A stretch of DNA of 64,000 nt. It comes from JACVRW01 sp963837445. Its GTDB lineage: Bacteria > Actinomycetota > Thermoleophilia > Solirubrobacterales > Thermoleophilaceae. Where the stretch lies: contig CAWINK010000021.1 of NCBI GenBank assembly GCA_963837445.1, positions 496,001 to 560,000 on the forward strand, given 5' to 3'. The notes beneath the pieces are model-generated. The model was not told where the DNA came from. It saw nothing but the letters and a program-made list of their open reading frames with translations, and did not search any database. The position numbers were made by a program, and so were the translations under genes. Positions 16,759 to 25,525 of this stretch are shown piece by piece. The number at the start of each line of letters is the position of its first letter. The first letter of the stretch is position 1.

Positions 16759-18170
16759 TGTACACGGCCAGCTTCCTCCAGGACCCGGACTTCATCCGGG
16801 TCCTCTACATCCTCGCCTTCATCTGCTTCATCCTCGGGCTACGGCTGCTGAACCATCCGCGCACGGCGCGCAAGGGCAATCGCGTCGCGGCCGTGGGCAT
16901 GGCGATCGCCGTGATCGCGACGCTGCTGATCGAGTCGGTCGGCGACTACGGCCTGATCGTGCTCGGAGTGGCCATCGGCACCGCTGTCGGAGTGCCCGCG
17001 GCGCGCTCGGTGAAGATGACCGCGATGCCGCAGATGGTGGCGCTGTTCAACGGCGTCGGCGGCGGCGCCGTGGCGCTCATCTCCTGGGTCGAGTACCGCG
17101 AGGCGCTCGAGCACGGTGGCAACCCGGCGCTCGAGACGCTGATCCCGATCCTGTTTGCGGCGATCATCGGCTCGGTCTCCTTCTGGGGCTCGAACATCGC
17201 CTTCGGCAAGCTCCAGGAGATCATTCCGGGCCGCCCGATCCAGCTGCCCGGCCAGCAGTTCATCAACATCGGGCTGCTCGCGATCTGCATCGGCTGCTCG
17301 ATCGCGATCGCGTCCGGCACCGAGTCCCAGGCCCTCTTCATCGTGATCCTGGTGGCCGCGGCGATCCTCGGCAACATGTTCGTGCTGCCGATCGGCGGCG
17401 CCGACATGCCCGTCGTGATCTCGCTGCTGAACGCCTTCACGGGGCTTTCCGCAGCCGCGGCCGGCCTGGCGCTCGACAACGTGGCGCTGATCGTGGCCGG
17501 CATGCTCGTGGGCGCCTCCGGCTCGATCCTCACGATGTTGATGGCCGAGGCGATGAACCGCTCGATCCTCAACATCTTCAAGGGTGGCTTCGGCGGCGGC
17601 GGCACCGCCCCGGGCGCGGGAGCAGACGGCGAGGAGAAGCCCGTGCGCTCGACAGACGCCGCCGACGTGGCGATCCAGCTCGCCTACGCGAGCAAAGTCG
17701 TGGTCGCGCCCGGCTACGGGCTGGCGGTGGCGCAGGCGCAGCACGCGGTGCACGACCTGGCGAGCGCGCTCGAGACGCGCGGTGTGGAGGTGGTGTACGC
17801 GATTCACCCGGTGGCCGGCCGGATGCCGGGTCACATGAACGTGCTGCTCGCCGAGGCCGACGTGCCCTACGACAGCCTCAAGGAAATGGACGAGATCAAC
17901 CCGGAGTTCCCGCAGACCGACGTGGCGCTCGTGATCGGCGCGAACGACGTGACGAACCCGGCTGCGCGCGACGTGCCCGACTCGCCCATCTACGGCATGC
18001 CGATCCTCGACGTGGACAAGGCGGGCGCCGTGATCGTCCTGAAGCGCTCGATGAACACCGGCTTCGCGGGCATCGACAACCCGCTCTTCTACGCGGAGAA
18101 CACGTCGCTCTTGTTCGGCGACGCGAAGGAGTCGGTGCAGAAGGTGCTCAAGGCCGTCGAGGAGTTATAG
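16758..18170 (+). CDS. pntB: NAD(P) transhydrogenase beta subunit (PntB)
   Basis: A 470-residue subunit with an N-terminal multi-helix membrane domain II (about 1-270) and a C-terminal NADP(H)-binding domain III. Domain II shows TAMPQMVALFNGVGGGA. Domain III shows VVVAPGYGLAVAQAQHAV, HPVAGRMPGHMNVLLAEA and GANDVTNPAA. It completes the proton-pumping transhydrogenase and ends the operon. Three hairpins follow directly in the convergent gap. Confidence 0.96.
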   Translation: MYTASFLQDPDFIRVLYILAFICFILGLRLLNHPRTARKGNRVAAVGMAIAVIATLLIESVGDYGLIVLGVAIGTAVGVPAARSVKMTAMPQMVALFNGVGGGAVALISWVEYREALEHGGNPALETLIPILFAAIIGSVSFWGSNIAFGKLQEIIPGRPIQLPGQQFINIGLLAICIGCSIAIASGTESQALFIVILVAAAILGNMFVLPIGGADMPVVISLLNAFTGLSAAAAGLALDNVALIVAGMLVGASGSILTMLMAEAMNRSILNIFKGGFGGGGTAPGAGADGEEKPVRSTDAADVAIQLAYASKVVVAPGYGLAVAQAQHAVHDLASALETRGVEVVYAIHPVAGRMPGHMNVLLAEADVPYDSLKEMDEINPEFPQTDVALVIGANDVTNPAARDVPDSPIYGMPILDVDKAGAVIVLKRSMNTGFAGIDNPLFYAENTSLLFGDAKESVQKVLKAVEEL

Positions 18171-18175
18171 CCCTT

Positions 18176-18246
18176 GCGGGCATCCTGCCCGCGCTCTGAT
18201 GGCAGCGGCGCCATCCAGGCGCTGTAACCGCGGCGCTTCGCGCCGC
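18176..18246. terminator. Three consecutive hairpins between convergent genes
   Basis: GCGGGCA-TCC-TGCCCGC (18176-18192), GATGGC-N6-GCCATC (18198-18215) and GCGGCGC-TTC-GCGCCGC (18230-18246) lie in a row between pntB and the gene ending at 18247. No U-tract follows, as is common at very high GC. They probably end transcription from both sides. Confidence 0.6.
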
Positions 18247-18513
18247 TTAGAGCAGGCTTTCCTGCCCGGTGGCCGCCACCCGGCGCCGGCGCGGCAGTCC
18301 CGCCGCCTCGGCGAGCGCCGTCTCCACGTCCGCAAGGATCGCTCGCTCCGAACGGGACGCCACCACGGGCTCCGTGAGCCCGTCCACGTGCACGTAGGTG
18401 CGGCGGCCGTCCTGTCGCTCGGGCCCCTCGATCGGCACGAGCGCGTAGATCTTGTCCGCGCGCACGAACTTGCCGTAGCCCAGGGGGATCATGCGAGGGT
18501 CGCGCTTGGCCAT
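18247..18513 (-). CDS. Small conserved protein, possibly RemA/DUF370-like
   Basis: An 88-residue cytoplasmic protein. The block IPLGYGKFVRADKIYALVPI (about 9-28) and YVHVDG...VVASRSERAIL resemble the pattern of RemA/DUF370 regulators, but the match is weak and by eye. It starts at ATG 18513; an ATG at 18537 is also in frame and neither has a clear ribosome site. It is followed by the hairpin cluster and convergent with pntB. If RemA-like it would bind DNA, which is uncertain. Confidence 0.6.
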   Translation of the reverse strand: MAKRDPRMIPLGYGKFVRADKIYALVPIEGPERQDGRRTYVHVDGLTEPVVASRSERAILADVETALAEAAGLPRRRRVAATGQESLL

Positions 18514-18569
18514 GGCGTCTGATGACGATAGCTGCATGCCCGGCCGCCTCTTTGGGTAGCGCAGGCCTC

Positions 18570-18944
18570 ATGAGCGACGAAGAGAAGACAGAGCACCAGC
18601 AGAAGATGGAGGAGGCCAAGGAGGAGATCCGGCAGCTCGAGGACGATCCGCCCGAGAAGCTGGAGGATTGGCCGGACGGGCAGGCCAAGTACGAGACCTT
18701 CGGCGGCAAGGAGGGCGACCACAGCTACGACGAGGGCCCCGAGGCCAACCTCGGCCCCGACTCGGTGCGCCACCGCGAGGACGGCTCGGTGGAGGTGGGC
18801 GGCGAGGAGGTCGACGACCCCGACGAGTTCAAGGGCGAGCCGATCCCCGGCGGCCCGACGGACCCGAACGCGGCGAGCAACCCCGACGAGCAGCGCCTCG
18901 CGGGCGACGACGAGCAGGACGGGGACGAGGAAGAGTCGAGCTAG
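18570..18944 (+). CDS. Highly acidic small hypothetical protein
   Basis: A 124-residue hydrophilic protein dominated by Glu and Asp, with no membrane segment or Cys. Recognisable pieces are MSDEEKTEHQQKMEEAKEEI, a likely helix, and DSVRHREDGSVEVGG. It is likely disordered or a helical cytosolic protein; no function assigned. The ATG at 18570 is chosen because the upstream extension to 18522 lacks this character and overlaps the divergent gene's promoter. The 3' end overlaps the convergent SDR gene by 4 bp. Confidence 0.65.
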   Translation: MSDEEKTEHQQKMEEAKEEIRQLEDDPPEKLEDWPDGQAKYETFGGKEGDHSYDEGPEANLGPDSVRHREDGSVEVGGEEVDDPDEFKGEPIPGGPTDPNAASNPDEQRLAGDDEQDGDEEESS

Positions 18945-19912
18945 CTGGCGGCGGTTTCGCGCTCGGGCTCGGGCTCGCTCTCGGCCGCCCGGTCGGCCTC
19001 GCCGCCGCGCGGGGTCTCGGGCTGCACGCGCAGGGCGGCCTCGCCGCCCGGCCCGACCGGTCCCGACGCGGCTGCCACGCCGCGCTCGCCGACGTCCGCG
19101 AGGAACAGCTCGTCGACCTCCGGGGCGGCCTTGCGGGCCTCGCGCTCGACCAGCGGCTGGAGCAGGGTGCGCAGGACGATCAGCGCCCGCGCGTACGGCG
19201 GCACCACCACCCAGCGCTGCCGCTTCTCGATGCCGTCGGCGAGCGCCTTGCCGGCCTTCGACAGCGGATAGGTCTTCGAGAGCGGCCCGCTGGCGGTCTC
19301 GCGAAGCGCCCCGATCGCCGGATGCGCGTCGGCCCCGCGCACCATGTCCGTGTCGATGAAGCCGAAGTATCCGACGCCGACGTCCACGCCCAGGTGCTTC
19401 ACCTCGGACCGGAGTGAGTCCGCGAACGCCTCGGCACCGGCCTTGCTCGCCGCGTAGGCCGCCATCCCGGGAGCGTGGAGCGCCGCCGCCATCGACGCGA
19501 TCACGAGCACATATCCCTGCCGCTCGATCACATGCGGCAGGCACGTGCGCACCGTGCGCCACACGCCGAGCAGGTTGATCTCGATGGTTCGCTCGAAAGC
19601 CATCGGGTCCGTGGACCGCACCATCCCCATCGGGGCGATGCCGGCGTTCGCCATCACGACGTCGATGCCGCCGAAGCGCTCGACCGTCCCCGCGATGGCG
19701 CGCTCCAGCGCGTCGACGTCGGTCACGTCGCACTCGAACCAGGCCGCATTCGTGCCGCACTGCGCCGCAACGCGCTCCAACTCCTCGGGCTCGAGGCCCA
19801 CGAGCGCCACGTTCGCGCCCCGCGCCGCCACCCGGCGCGCGGTCTCGGCACCAAGGCCGCGTGCGGCACCGGTGATCAGCACTGTCTTCCCGTGAGTCGT
19901 CCAGTCCTCCAT
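18941..19912 (-). CDS. Short-chain dehydrogenase/reductase with acidic C-terminal tail
   Basis: A 323-residue SDR. The cofactor motif TGAARGLG (14-21), MANAGIAP, and the YAASK catalytic pair (about 153-157) are all present. The first 245 residues are standard; the last 60 or so form a low-complexity, Glu/Pro-rich tail ending EPEPERETAAS, unusual for the family. The middle carries RQRWVVVPPYARALIVLRTL, seen in SDRs of the lipid-related type. Substrate unknown. Divergent from the rhodanese at 19953. Confidence 0.87.
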   Translation of the reverse strand: MEDWTTHGKTVLITGAARGLGAETARRVAARGANVALVGLEPEELERVAAQCGTNAAWFECDVTDVDALERAIAGTVERFGGIDVVMANAGIAPMGMVRSTDPMAFERTIEINLLGVWRTVRTCLPHVIERQGYVLVIASMAAALHAPGMAAYAASKAGAEAFADSLRSEVKHLGVDVGVGYFGFIDTDMVRGADAHPAIGALRETASGPLSKTYPLSKAGKALADGIEKRQRWVVVPPYARALIVLRTLLQPLVEREARKAAPEVDELFLADVGERGVAAASGPVGPGGEAALRVQPETPRGGEADRAAESEPEPERETAAS

Positions 19913-19952
19913 GGACCGAACCCTAACCGAGCGGCTAGTAGCCTCGCCCTAC

Positions 19953-20285
19953 ATGGCCGGAGCCCCCGAAGACCTGTCCCCTGGCCGGGCCGCCGAGCTG
20001 CTTCGCGACGGCGCGCAGGGGGTCGACGTGCGCGAGCAGTACGAGCGCGACGCCGGCCACATCGCGGAGACCCTCCACATCGAGCTCGACCAGCTCACCG
20101 GCGCGGCGGACACGCTCGACCGCGAGCGGCCGATCGTCTTCTACTGCCGCTCCGGCAGCAGGTCGGCGCTTGCCGCCCAGGCGTTCGCGGCGGCAGGCTT
20201 CGAGGCCCACAACCTCGACGGAGGACTGGAGGCCTGGGTGGGGAACGGCCTGCCGATCGAGCCGGCCGACGGGCACGTGGCCTGA
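19953..20285 (+). CDS. Single-domain rhodanese-like protein
   Basis: A 110-residue rhodanese from ATG 19953; an ATG at 19911 is in frame but overlaps the neighbouring gene's start. It has VDVREQYERDAGHIAETLHI and the active loop YCRSGSRSA with the persulfide Cys. The last part (HNLDGGLEAWVGNGLPI) is typical. It likely carries or transfers sulfane sulfur in the cytosol. The stop is 1 bp from the convergent PfkB gene. Confidence 0.88.
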   Translation: MAGAPEDLSPGRAAELLRDGAQGVDVREQYERDAGHIAETLHIELDQLTGAADTLDRERPIVFYCRSGSRSALAAQAFAAAGFEAHNLDGGLEAWVGNGLPIEPADGHVA

Positions 20286-20286
20286 G

Positions 20287-21114
20287 TCAGCCCTCGAGCT
20301 CGAGCTGGGCCTCGTAGGGGCCGCGGCCGGTGAGGCAGGCGGCGCCGCAGCGGGCCGCCAGCTCCACAGCCTTCGCAATCTCCCAGCCGGCCCCGAGCCC
20401 GTAGGTGAGACCCGCCGCGAAGCTGTCGCCAGCGCCGTAGGAGTCGCGGATCGGCCCGGGCAGCTCCGCCGGCCCCCAGCGGCCCTGCTCGCCGCCGGCG
20501 GTCTCCCACTCTCCCCCGGCGGCCCCGAGGGTCCGCACCACGACCCGGGGTGCGGGGTCGAGGTCACCGGGGCGGTAGCGCTCCCCGGGGTCGCGGCCGC
20601 TCGACACCAGCGCATCGAGCTGCACGTGGGCCTCGGCGAGCGTGTCCAGCCCGCGCGGAGTGGCCACGAGCGTCCGCGCCCGGCGGGCCTGGCGCACGGC
20701 GTCGAGGTCGCCCGCCGTCACGTAGACGGCATCCGTCTCGTCGAGTAGCTCCCAGGGCAGAGCGTCCAAACCGCTCGGGCCGAGCCGCGGCCCAAGCACG
20801 GTGATCGTGCGCTCGCCGTCCGCGTCCAGGTGCACGAATGCGCGGCGCTGCGGCTCCGGGTGGAAGCGACCCTCCACGCGCACCCCGTGCTCCCGCAGCT
20901 CGGCGTCGGAGCGGTGTCCGACCTCGTCGTCGCCGAAGGCGGTGAACAGCGTGGCCTCCCCGGCGAGCTTGCGCAGCTGCACGGCGGCCACCGCCCCGCC
21001 ACCCGCCGGCTCCTCGAAGGTCTCGGCCGCGTGAACGATCTCTCCCGGCCGGGGCACGTGCGGCACCGCCGCGAACTCGCACCACTCGACGTGGCCCACC
21101 ACCGCAACGCGCAT
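20287..21114 (-). CDS. PfkB-family carbohydrate/nucleoside kinase
   Basis: A kinase of about 275 residues with the ribokinase fold. The N-terminal PfkB pattern is modest (EEPAGGGAVAAVQLRKLAG). The C-terminal signature DSYGAGDSFAAGLTYGL contains the catalytic Asp of GAGD. ATG 21114 is preferred; a GTG at 21132 is an alternative. It phosphorylates a sugar or nucleoside hydroxyl from ATP, substrate unknown. It is divergent from arfB. Confidence 0.86.
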   Translation of the reverse strand: MRVAVVGHVEWCEFAAVPHVPRPGEIVHAAETFEEPAGGGAVAAVQLRKLAGEATLFTAFGDDEVGHRSDAELREHGVRVEGRFHPEPQRRAFVHLDADGERTITVLGPRLGPSGLDALPWELLDETDAVYVTAGDLDAVRQARRARTLVATPRGLDTLAEAHVQLDALVSSGRDPGERYRPGDLDPAPRVVVRTLGAAGGEWETAGGEQGRWGPAELPGPIRDSYGAGDSFAAGLTYGLGAGWEIAKAVELAARCGAACLTGRGPYEAQLELEG

Positions 21115-21157
21115 CGCGCGGGAGCTTGTCACGACCTGGCGCTAGCGTGCCGCTGCG

Positions 21158-21565
21158 ATGGACGATCCGCTCCGCATCGGGCGCCACGCCGAGGTCCCCC
21201 TCTCGGAGATCGAGCTGCGCACGAGCCGGTCGTCCGGACCGGGCGGGCAGCACGCGAACGTGACCGCGTCGCGCGTGGAGGCCGTGTTCGACGTCTGCTC
21301 CTCGCAGGCGCTGAGCCACGAGCAGCGGCAGCGCATCATGGCGCGCCTTGGACCGGTGGTCCGCGCCGTTGCCCAGGACACCCGCAGCCAGGCGCGCAAC
21401 CGGGTGCTGGCGCTCGAGCGACTGCGGGGCCGCCTCGAGAGCGCGCTGGCGGTGCAGCGGCCGCGGCGCGCGACGAAGCCGACGACCGCGTCGCGGCGCA
21501 GGCGCGCGGAGTCGAAGCGACGGCGCGGCGAGCTGAAGCGCCTGCGGCGCCCGCCGGAGGTCTAG
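21158..21565 (+). CDS. arfB: Ribosome-rescue hydrolase ArfB (peptidyl-tRNA hydrolase, RF-like)
   Basis: A 135-residue release-factor-like protein. GPGGQHANV carries the GGQ motif that hydrolyses peptidyl-tRNA, and SEIELRTSRSSG precedes it as in YaeJ/ICT1. There is no codon-recognition domain. Instead the C-terminus is strongly basic (SRRRRAESKRRRGELKRL), which in ArfB threads into the empty mRNA channel of stalled ribosomes. Length matches the family. The 3' end overlaps the convergent membrane gene by 4 bp. Confidence 0.92.
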   Translation: MDDPLRIGRHAEVPLSEIELRTSRSSGPGGQHANVTASRVEAVFDVCSSQALSHEQRQRIMARLGPVVRAVAQDTRSQARNRVLALERLRGRLESALAVQRPRRATKPTTASRRRRAESKRRRGELKRLRRPPEV

Positions 21566-22050
21566 GGGACCGGCGCCTCGGCGCCGCCGCCCTCGCCCTG
21601 CGGCGGGGCCGGCGCCGGCTCCGCGGGTGCCTGGCCGACACCGCCGCCCTCGCCCTGCGGCGGGGCCGGGGCGGGCGTGGCCGTGCCGCCGGTTCCGTCG
21701 GCCGGCGGGGTGGTCGGAGCCGCGGGCGTGGCCGCGCTTTCCGTGTCCGTCTGGGTCGTGGTGGTGCGCTGGCCCTCAGAGCGGTCGAAGGTCGTTGTGC
21801 CACCCACGCCGAGGTCGGACGGGGTGCTCTTCGGCTCCGGGTCGCCCCCGCCGCCGCTCGCGATCAGGACGATCAGCAGGAGGAACACGATCCCTCCCGC
21901 CCCGGCCGCCACGAGCCGCCGGCGCCGGTAGACCTCCTCGGGCTCTCGGCCCGGCGGGCGTCCCGGCCCACGCGGCGGCGCGCCGCCTGAACGCGGCGGT
22001 GCGGACGGTCGCCTGCCGCCCTCGAGGACCCGGGTGGGCTGATCCTCCAC
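21562..22050 (-). CDS. Single-pass membrane protein with Pro/Gly-rich repeated tail
   Basis: A 162-residue protein from GTG 22050. A Pro/Arg-rich cytoplasmic part is followed by one membrane helix (LVAAGAGGIVFLLLIVLIA, about 51-69), then an extracytoplasmic Thr/Ala/Pro tail. The tail ends with two copies of APAPPQGEGGG. The composition suggests a flexible wall-spanning stalk. No family recognised. It lies downstream of the HxlR regulator on the same strand, separated by 13 bp, and may be cotranscribed. Confidence 0.6.
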   Translation of the reverse strand: MEDQPTRVLEGGRRPSAPPRSGGAPPRGPGRPPGREPEEVYRRRRLVAAGAGGIVFLLLIVLIASGGGGDPEPKSTPSDLGVGGTTTFDRSEGQRTTTTQTDTESAATPAAPTTPPADGTGGTATPAPAPPQGEGGGVGQAPAEPAPAPPQGEGGGAEAPVP

Positions 22051-22063
22051 GAGGGCTTGAAGG

Positions 22064-22486
22064 TTAGGCGAAGTGCAGGCCGCCCGCCTCATCCTCGTCA
22101 ACCGGGCGCTCGCAGGTCGGGCACCACCAGCGCGCCTCCACGGGTGTGCCGCAGGCGTCGTGGCGCGGCGGCTCGCCGGCCTCCCGGTGGCGAGCCCCCC
22201 AATCCGCGAGCAGCCGCAGAGCGCCGGCCAGCTCGTGGCCCGACGCCGTGAGCTCGTACACGTAGCGCTCGGGGCGCTCGCTGTAGGGCTGCGCCACCAC
22301 GAGCCCCTCGCTCTCGAGGCGGCGCAGGCGCTGGGTGAGCACATTCGGGGCGATCCGGGGCAGCTGCTCCTGGAGGTCGCCGAAGCGACGCGGCCCCTCG
22401 AGCAGAGCCTCCACGAGCAGCAGCGTCCAGCGGTCGCCCACGCTGTCGAGCGCGGCGGCGAGTGGTGAGGAGGCGGGCTCAGGCAT
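22064..22486 (-). CDS. HxlR-family winged-helix regulator with C-terminal zinc-ribbon-like end
   Basis: A 140-residue HxlR regulator. It has ALDSVGDRWTLLLVEALLEG, RRFGDLQEQLPRIAPNVLTQ and LRRLESEGLVVAQPYSERPE in the usual order. Beyond the wing there is a cysteine-bearing end (HDACGTP and CPTCERPVD) that could bind metal or sense redox. It is divergent from two HtrA-like protease genes. A strong dyad at 22514-22538 in the shared promoter probably allows autoregulation and control of the proteases. Confidence 0.9.
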   Translation of the reverse strand: MPEPASSPLAAALDSVGDRWTLLLVEALLEGPRRFGDLQEQLPRIAPNVLTQRLRRLESEGLVVAQPYSERPERYVYELTASGHELAGALRLLADWGARHREAGEPPRHDACGTPVEARWWCPTCERPVDEDEAGGLHFA

Positions 22487-22513
22487 CGCAGAGCGGATCC
22501 TACCCGGGTGTAT

Positions 22514-22538
22514 AGTCACTAGCAATTTGCAAGTCACT
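22514..22538. promoter_or_regulatory. Candidate HxlR operator in the hxlR/protease divergent promoter
   Basis: AGTCACT occurs twice (22514-22520 and 22532-22538) flanking the small palindrome GCAA-T-TTGC. A TATAGT overlapping the left arm (22511-22516) could be a -10 element. The AT-rich dyad stands out from the GC-rich surroundings and lies 28 bp from the hxlR start and 14 bp from the protease ATG. Confidence 0.6.
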
Positions 22539-22552
22539 CTCTGGGGAGCGTC

Positions 22553-23455
22553 ATGAACACAGTGCAGACCCTTCAGGACACCATCGCGGGCGTGGCGGAG
22601 GGCGTGGGACCGTCCGTCGTCGGCCTCGGGCGCGGCTGGGGGCACGGATCCGGCGTCGTGATCGGCGACGGACAGGTCCTCACGAGCGCCCACAACCTCC
22701 GGCGCGAGGAGGTCACGGTGTCCTTCCACGACGGCCGGCGGGAGCGGGCCGAGCTCGCCGGGAGCGACGCCGACCTCGACCTGGCTGTGCTCACGGTCGA
22801 CACGGGCGACGCCCCGGCCGTGCGCTGGGAGCCAGCCGAGGCGCCCGGGATCGGCGCGCCGGTGGTGGCGCTGGCCAATCCAGGCGGACGCGGCCTGAGA
22901 GCCACGCTTGGCTTCGTCTCCTCCGGAGAGCGGAGCTTCCGCGGACCGCGCGGGCGCCGCGTGCGCGGCGCGATCGAGCACACGGCGCCACTGCCCCGCG
23001 GTTCGTCGGGCGGCCCGCTCGTGGACCCGGACGGCAACCTGCTCGGCATCAACAGCCTGCGGCTCGACGACGGCCTCATCCTCGCCGTGCCGGCGAGCGC
23101 AGCGGTGCGTGAGCGCGCCCTGCTGCTCGCCCGTGGTGAGGCGCGGGCGCCGCACCGCCTAGGAGTGGCGATCGCTCCCCCGCGCGTGGCCCGGAGGCTG
23201 CGAAGCGCGGTCGGCCTGCCCGAGCGCGACGGCCTGCTCGTGCGAGCGGTCGAGGACGGCAGCCCGGGAAAGCGGGCCGGCCTCGAGCCCGGTGACCTGA
23301 TCGTGTCCATCGGAGGTCAGCCGGTGGAGGGCGTGGAGTCGCTCTACAGCGCGCTCGACGCGGTGGCGGCGGGCGGCGAGCTGGAGCTGGGCGTGGTGCA
23401 CGGCACCGACGAGCGCTCCGTGACAGCAAGCTTCGAGGTGGAGGAGGCGGCGTGA
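22553..23455 (+). CDS. HtrA/DegP-like S1C serine protease with PDZ domain (first of pair), no export signal
   Basis: A 300-residue trypsin-fold protease. The triad is readable as H47 (TSAHNL), D76 (DLDLAVL) and S152 (RGSSGGPL). The C-terminal PDZ-like domain covers about 205-300 (GSPGKRAGLEPGDLIVSIGG). There is no signal peptide or membrane anchor, unlike typical HtrA, so the product seems cytoplasmic. The gene is divergent from hxlR and its stop overlaps the next start by 4 bp (GTGA). Confidence 0.9.
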   Translation: MNTVQTLQDTIAGVAEGVGPSVVGLGRGWGHGSGVVIGDGQVLTSAHNLRREEVTVSFHDGRRERAELAGSDADLDLAVLTVDTGDAPAVRWEPAEAPGIGAPVVALANPGGRGLRATLGFVSSGERSFRGPRGRRVRGAIEHTAPLPRGSSGGPLVDPDGNLLGINSLRLDDGLILAVPASAAVRERALLLARGEARAPHRLGVAIAPPRVARRLRSAVGLPERDGLLVRAVEDGSPGKRAGLEPGDLIVSIGGQPVEGVESLYSALDAVAAGGELELGVVHGTDERSVTASFEVEEAA

Positions 23456-24432
23456 GCCGGGCTGAGGTGGCGGAGCTGCCCACCGCCTCCGATTCCGAGG
23501 CGCTCGACGCCTACTCGCGCGCGGTCACGGCAGTGGCCGAGCGGCTCGCCCCGTCCGTGGCGAGCCTGCGCGTGCTCAGGCGAACGCGCGGCGGGCAGGT
23601 CCCCGCCGGTGCAGGCAGCGCGGTTGCGCTCACTCCCGACGGCTTCCTGCTCACCTCGGCCCACGTGGTCGGGCGCTCGACCACGCGCGGGCGCGCCACG
23701 TTCGCCGACGGCCGCGAGGAGCGCTTCGAGGTCGTGGGCCGCGACCCGCTCTCGGACCTCGCGCTGCTGCGCGCCGAGGGCGATCCGCTCACCCCGGCCG
23801 AGCTCGGCGACGCGGAGCGCCTGCGCGTGGGCCAGCTGGTCGTGGCGATCGGCAACCCGCACGGCCTCGGCGGCTCCGTGACCGCGGGCGTGGTGTCGGG
23901 CCTCGGTCGCTCCCTGCCCGCGAGGTCGCGGCGCGCCGGCCGCATCATCGACAACGTGATCCAGACGGACGCCGCGCTCAACCCCGGCAACTCCGGTGGC
24001 GCACTCGCCGACAGCCGTGGCCGGGTGGTGGGGATCAACACCGCCGTGGCCGGCATCGGGCTTGGCCTCGCCGTGCCGATCAACGAGACCACCCAGCGCG
24101 TGATCGCGGGCCTGATGTCGGACGGCCGCGTGCGGCGGGCATACCTCGGCATCGCGGGCGGGCCGCGCCCGGTGCCGCCTCAGGCCCGGGCAGAGACCGG
24201 CTCGGAGAGCTGCATCGAGGTCGTGGAGGTGGTTGACGGCGCCCCGGCCGCCCGCGCAGGCATCCGCCCCGAGGATCTGATCCTGTCCGTGAACGGAACG
24301 CGCACCGAACGCGTCGAGGACCTCCAGCGGCTGATGGTGGCGGAGCTGATCGGCACCCCGGTGAACGTCCGCCTGCTCCGCGCCGGCAGGCTGGTCGAGC
24401 TGGAGCTCGAGCCTGCGGAGCTCGAGCTGTGA
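23452..24432 (+). CDS. HtrA/DegP-like S1C serine protease with PDZ domain (second of pair), no export signal
   Basis: A 326-residue HtrA-family protein. Triad H71 (TSAHVVG), D102 (DPLSDLALL) and S181 (NPGNSGGAL). The C-terminal PDZ domain (about 225-326) contains GAPAARAGIRPEDLILSVNG. It also lacks a signal peptide or transmembrane anchor. The GTG start at 23452 overlaps the first protease stop, so both are translated together, possibly as a hetero-oligomer for protein quality control. Confidence 0.92.
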   Translation: MSRAEVAELPTASDSEALDAYSRAVTAVAERLAPSVASLRVLRRTRGGQVPAGAGSAVALTPDGFLLTSAHVVGRSTTRGRATFADGREERFEVVGRDPLSDLALLRAEGDPLTPAELGDAERLRVGQLVVAIGNPHGLGGSVTAGVVSGLGRSLPARSRRAGRIIDNVIQTDAALNPGNSGGALADSRGRVVGINTAVAGIGLGLAVPINETTQRVIAGLMSDGRVRRAYLGIAGGPRPVPPQARAETGSESCIEVVEVVDGAPAARAGIRPEDLILSVNGTRTERVEDLQRLMVAELIGTPVNVRLLRAGRLVELELEPAELEL

Positions 24433-25244
24433 GCAGCGACGGTCTGCTCGAGCCGGTCGTCCCAGCTACTAGAGGCCCGGGATGTGGCGCATCGCGAAGC
24501 CGTCGGTCGAGCGCGGCTCGCTCTGCCAGCGCGTGCCCGCACGGCCCTGCCCGCTCGTATCGAAGCGCAGGCCGCCCACCACCATGAAGATGTGGCCGTA
24601 GTGGGTGTAGATCGTGATCCACCTGCCGCGACCGGGCGCCCCGTAGTTAAGGAAGCCTCCTGAAGTGAGCGGGCTCCCCAGCAGGCCTGCACTGGCCAAC
24701 GCGAACGAGACCGAGCCCGAGCAGTCGTAGCCGTTGTCGCGCCAGGCGCCGTGGCCGCCGCCCCACTTGTACGGGAACTTCGCGATCTCGTTGGCGGCCA
24801 TGATCACGCGCTTCACGATCTCGGGCGCGTTCTCGGGCGCCACGGCGGTGCCGTCGCTGAGCACTCGCGCCCGCGGCCCCGTCTGAAGGAATGCGGTGGT
24901 GTTGAGGTGCTTGTTGAAGTTGGCGAGCGACGCCCGGGCCTCACGCAGCTCGGTGCGCACCTCGGCATCGGTCGGGGCGCCCGGGCTCGGCGCATCGTCG
25001 CTCGGATCGACCTCGACATCCGCGCCTGAGCCGGCGCCGAGCAGCTCCACCACCTGCGGATTCGACCCCCGCGCCCGCGGCTGCTCGACCTGGTGCTTGC
25101 GGGCCTCGCGGGCCGCCTCGGGCGTGAGTACGACCTCGGCGGGCTCCGCGGCCTTGTCGCGTTCGCCGTTCTCACTCTGCTCGCGGCCGCAGCCCGCGGC
25201 GGCGAGCGCTGCACACAGCAGCGCGAGCAGAGGCGCGGAGCGCC

Positions 25245-25505
<261 letters not shown>

Positions 25506-25525
25506 GGATCTGGAACCATAGGGAC

